Notes under the pieces: model-generated
Told to the model about the DNA's origin: nothing
The model's input: the letters and a program-made list of their open reading frames with translations, nothing else
Databases searched by the model: none
Source: Candidatus Delongbacteria bacterium
Lineage (GTDB): Bacteria; UBA4055
Length of the DNA: 6,990 bases
Assembly (NCBI GenBank): GCA_003477045.1
Contig: DMTS01000147.1
Coordinates: 1-6,990 of the forward strand
Direction of reading: 5' to 3'
Shown here: positions 5,890 through 6,990 of the stretch, piece after piece
Layout of the letters: the number at the start of each line of letters is the position of its first letter
Numbering within the stretch: position 1 is the first letter of the stretch
Translations under genes and position numbers: made by a program

Positions 5890-5906
5890 TTGGCCCGCCT
5901 TTTGCA
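5890..5906 (+). promoter_or_regulatory. Sigma-54 (-24/-12) promoter of the rightward transcript
   Basis: TTGGCCCG, four bases, then TTGCA. GG (5892-5893) and GC (5904-5905) are separated by exactly ten bases; only one base differs from the core TGGCACG-N4-TTGCA. The predicted start is near 5917, giving a leader of about 40 bases to the TTG at 5957. It faces away from the kinase promoter, with the two operators between them. Confidence 0.8.
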
Positions 5907-5944
5907 CTAAATAGTAATCAAACAACTTGGAAAAAATTAAATTT

Positions 5945-5949
5945 AGGAG
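5945..5949 (+). promoter_or_regulatory. Ribosome binding site deciding the TTG start at 5957
   Basis: AGGAG, 7 bases before TTG 5957-5959. The longer in-frame TTG at 5927 has no such site and would lie only about 10 bases from the predicted transcription start. Confidence 0.65.
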
Positions 5950-5956
5950 AAACTTT

Positions 5957-6211
5957 TTGGAAGCTATAAAAGCTGTTATCAAAAAAGCGATGGAAGAAAA
6001 AACAACTCTGATAGCCGAGCATAACTGCTGCGAAATTAGTAAAGAGCCCTTAAAAGTCGAAGTATTTCCATATAAACTGGACGACGATTTTCTTATCTGC
6101 TACGACATAGAAAATGACCAGCCTTACATTATAGATCTTAGAAAAGTTGTTAAGATCATCCAGACCGACAAAATGTTTCCTTCGGTACCGAAACAGTGCT
6201 GGCTCAAATGA
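5957..6211 (+). CDS. Small WYL-domain-like protein
   Basis: An 84-residue protein with a TTG start, chosen for the AGGAG site 7 bases upstream, and a TGA stop. An N-terminal helix (AIKAVIKKAMEE) leads into beta-rich sequence: TTLIAEH, VEVFPYKL, DFLICYD, QPYIIDLRKVVKIIQ. The order 'helix, P-x-x-L, strand with an aromatic/L, then hydrophobic-D-L-R-K-V' resembles a lone WYL domain, the SH3-like ligand-sensing module found on regulators of phage defence and stress genes, here without any DNA-binding domain. There are three cysteines (C24, C25, C81). It is the first gene behind the rightward sigma-54 promoter and is probably controlled by the neighbouring two-component system. Fold assignment is by eye and uncertain; otherwise it is an unrecognised small protein. 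The gene itself is well supported by promoter, ribosome site and spacing. Confidence 0.72.
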   Translation: MEAIKAVIKKAMEEKTTLIAEHNCCEISKEPLKVEVFPYKLDDDFLICYDIENDQPYIIDLRKVVKIIQTDKMFPSVPKQCWLK

Positions 6212-6224
6212 TCTCCTCCGAGAA

Positions 6225-6263
6225 TGCGCCGGGGGAACCTTATCCAAGAAGGTCACCGGCGCA
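6225..6263 (+). ncRNA. Structured RNA segment: strong two-tier hairpin, family unrecognised
   Basis: A perfect 8-base outer stem (TGCGCCGG 6225-6232 with CCGGCGCA 6256-6263) encloses an inner 5-base stem (ACCTT 6237-6241 with AAGGT 6249-6253) with loop ATCCAAG. The G-run at 6231-6235 could instead pair with CCCC at 6271-6274, so two alternative folds are possible. It begins 14 bases after the WYL-like stop and sits 11 bases before an intrinsic terminator. I do not match it to a known riboswitch class. It may be an RNA processing or stability element, a leader attenuator for the lipoprotein gene, or part of an sRNA. Confidence 0.55.
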
Positions 6264-6274
6264 GTTTACTCCCC

Positions 6275-6303
6275 AAAAGGCAGAAATTCTTCTGCCTTTT
6301 TTT
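6275..6303 (+). terminator. Intrinsic terminator after the WYL-like gene
   Basis: An 11-base perfect stem, AAAAGGCAGAA (6275-6285) with TTCTGCCTTTT (6290-6300), closes a four-base loop and ends in a run of seven T. It should end the sigma-54 transcript, or attenuate it before the lipoprotein gene 62 bases further on. Confidence 0.9.
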
Positions 6304-6364
6304 ATGTTGCTTTGAGTGACGATTTTTATTATTCTACTCTGAATATAATTAATGGAGAAACATC

Positions 6365-6990
6365 ATGCCTGTATTCAAAAATAATAAAATCAAATTTCAG
6401 CTCACGCTTTCGACGATATTCCTGATAATTTTCTTTTCAGGATGTTCGAAAGAAAGCACATGCACAATAACTGAAAAAGACGGAGTAAAACATTACCAGA
6501 ACAAGAACCAGCCTGCAAATCCGGCGCTAAAATTTGTAACTGACGGCAAGATCACTATCGAAGGAAACATCGGTGACAGTCTCGTTAGCTTTACAACATC
6601 TTCCGATATCGAAATAGACGAAGACGGCAATATTTATATTTTCGATTACAGGCTGCAGAAGGTGTTTAAATATGGCAAAGACGGAAAATTCATTTTGAGT
6701 TTTTCCGGAATTGGAAACGGCCCGGCAGAAATAACAGGTGCACAAGATATAGCTATCGTCGGGGATTCTGTGACGGTATGTTCGCCAGAAGCAGCAAAAG
6801 TTTCGGTTTATGACAGGAACGGTATCTTCAGCAGGCATATCACTGCGATCATGCCCGGATTGTATTACGGCGCTGTTGATATGGGTATAGGCAGTGATGA
6901 GATACTCGGGTACAAACCCACTTTCAAAATTGTTGAGGAAAAACCCTTTATAGGCAACGACTTTATAATAAAAAATAAAAAATATGAACA
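6365..6990 (+). CDS. Lipoprotein, probable six-bladed beta-propeller (C-terminus outside window)
   Basis: The first 208 codons are present, open to the window end. Residues 11-26 are a lipoprotein signal peptide, with lipobox FSG-C27, so the mature protein is lipid-anchored. From about residue 75 the sequence shows NHL/propeller-like blades: a strand pair such as DIEIDEDGNIYIFD, then VFKYGKDGKF, then the next blade start with DIAIVGDSVTV and VSVYDRNG. This resembles the six-bladed beta-propeller lipoproteins common in Bacteroidota; the ligand is unknown. The ATG is preceded by GGAG at a spacing of 7 bases. It follows the terminator, and no convincing promoter is visible immediately upstream, so it may depend on read-through from the sigma-54 promoter. 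It shares acidic, glycine-rich beta-repeat character with the sensor of the divergent kinase, but no sequence homology between the two is claimed. Confidence 0.8.
   Translation, partial: MPVFKNNKIKFQLTLSTIFLIIFFSGCSKESTCTITEKDGVKHYQNKNQPANPALKFVTDGKITIEGNIGDSLVSFTTSSDIEIDEDGNIYIFDYRLQKVFKYGKDGKFILSFSGIGNGPAEITGAQDIAIVGDSVTVCSPEAAKVSVYDRNGIFSRHITAIMPGLYYGAVDMGIGSDEILGYKPTFKIVEEKPFIGNDFIIKNKKYE

Noticed and set aside
5927..5956. Ten-codon N-terminal extension of the WYL-like gene from TTG 5927
   Set aside because: No ribosome site before it, the predicted sigma-54 start is only about 10 bases upstream, and AGGAG inside the extension fits the start at 5957.
6344..6349. TATAAT as a -10 element for the lipoprotein gene
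   Set aside because: It lies only a few bases before the GGAG ribosome site, so the transcript would start at or within that site, and no -35 is found at proper spacing.
6527..6838. Minus-strand open frame across the lipoprotein gene
   Set aside because: The plus strand encodes a lipoprotein with lipobox, ribosome site and propeller repeats; the antisense product shows no recognisable features.

Overview
The window (about 40% G+C by eye, lysine- and isoleucine-rich proteins) looks like a member of the Bacteroidota/FCB branch of bacteria. Three things suggest this: a trx promoter that reads TTGACA then TAACTTTG (the Bacteroidota -7 element is TAnnTTTG), a lipoprotein that looks like a six-bladed beta-propeller, and a short membrane protein of the DUF6132 type. 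The genus cannot be told from the sequence. The genetic code appears standard: the small gene at 5957-6211 ends in TGA, and every tryptophan I checked is TGG.

Left part (1-1611, minus strand) is a thiol-redox block. A thioredoxin gene with its own promoter (1170-1517, unusual CFQC active site) is followed by an apparent operon: cytoplasmic thioredoxin (723-1046), exported thioredoxin with a lysine-rich tail (246-710), a 72-residue two-helix membrane protein (41-259), and the start of an OsmC-like gene (1-69). The membrane protein is the highlight. Its frame is broken at codon 31 by one TGA, exactly where the family has the second cysteine of a GC-x4-C-x-ITSNP motif. Just downstream lies a hairpin with a bulged U and a G-containing apical loop, the hallmarks of a bacterial SECIS element. 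I read this as a selenoprotein, not a pseudogene.

Middle part (1612-5712, minus strand) is a two-component system: a large membrane histidine kinase with an extracytoplasmic FG-GAP/propeller-like sensor, followed after 18 bases by an NtrC-family sigma-54 activator.

Right part (5713-6990) begins with a divergent control region. It holds two face-to-face sigma-54 promoters (both GG-N10-GC) and, between them, two similar inverted-repeat operators (about TTGTnnC-N6-GCnAC) whose centres are 31 bp apart, about three helical turns. The simplest model is that the response regulator binds both operators and activates its own operon and the rightward one. The rightward transcript carries a small WYL-like protein, a structured RNA segment, a strong intrinsic terminator, and then a propeller lipoprotein that runs off the window. 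How the redox block relates to the two-component system, beyond being adjacent, is unknown.
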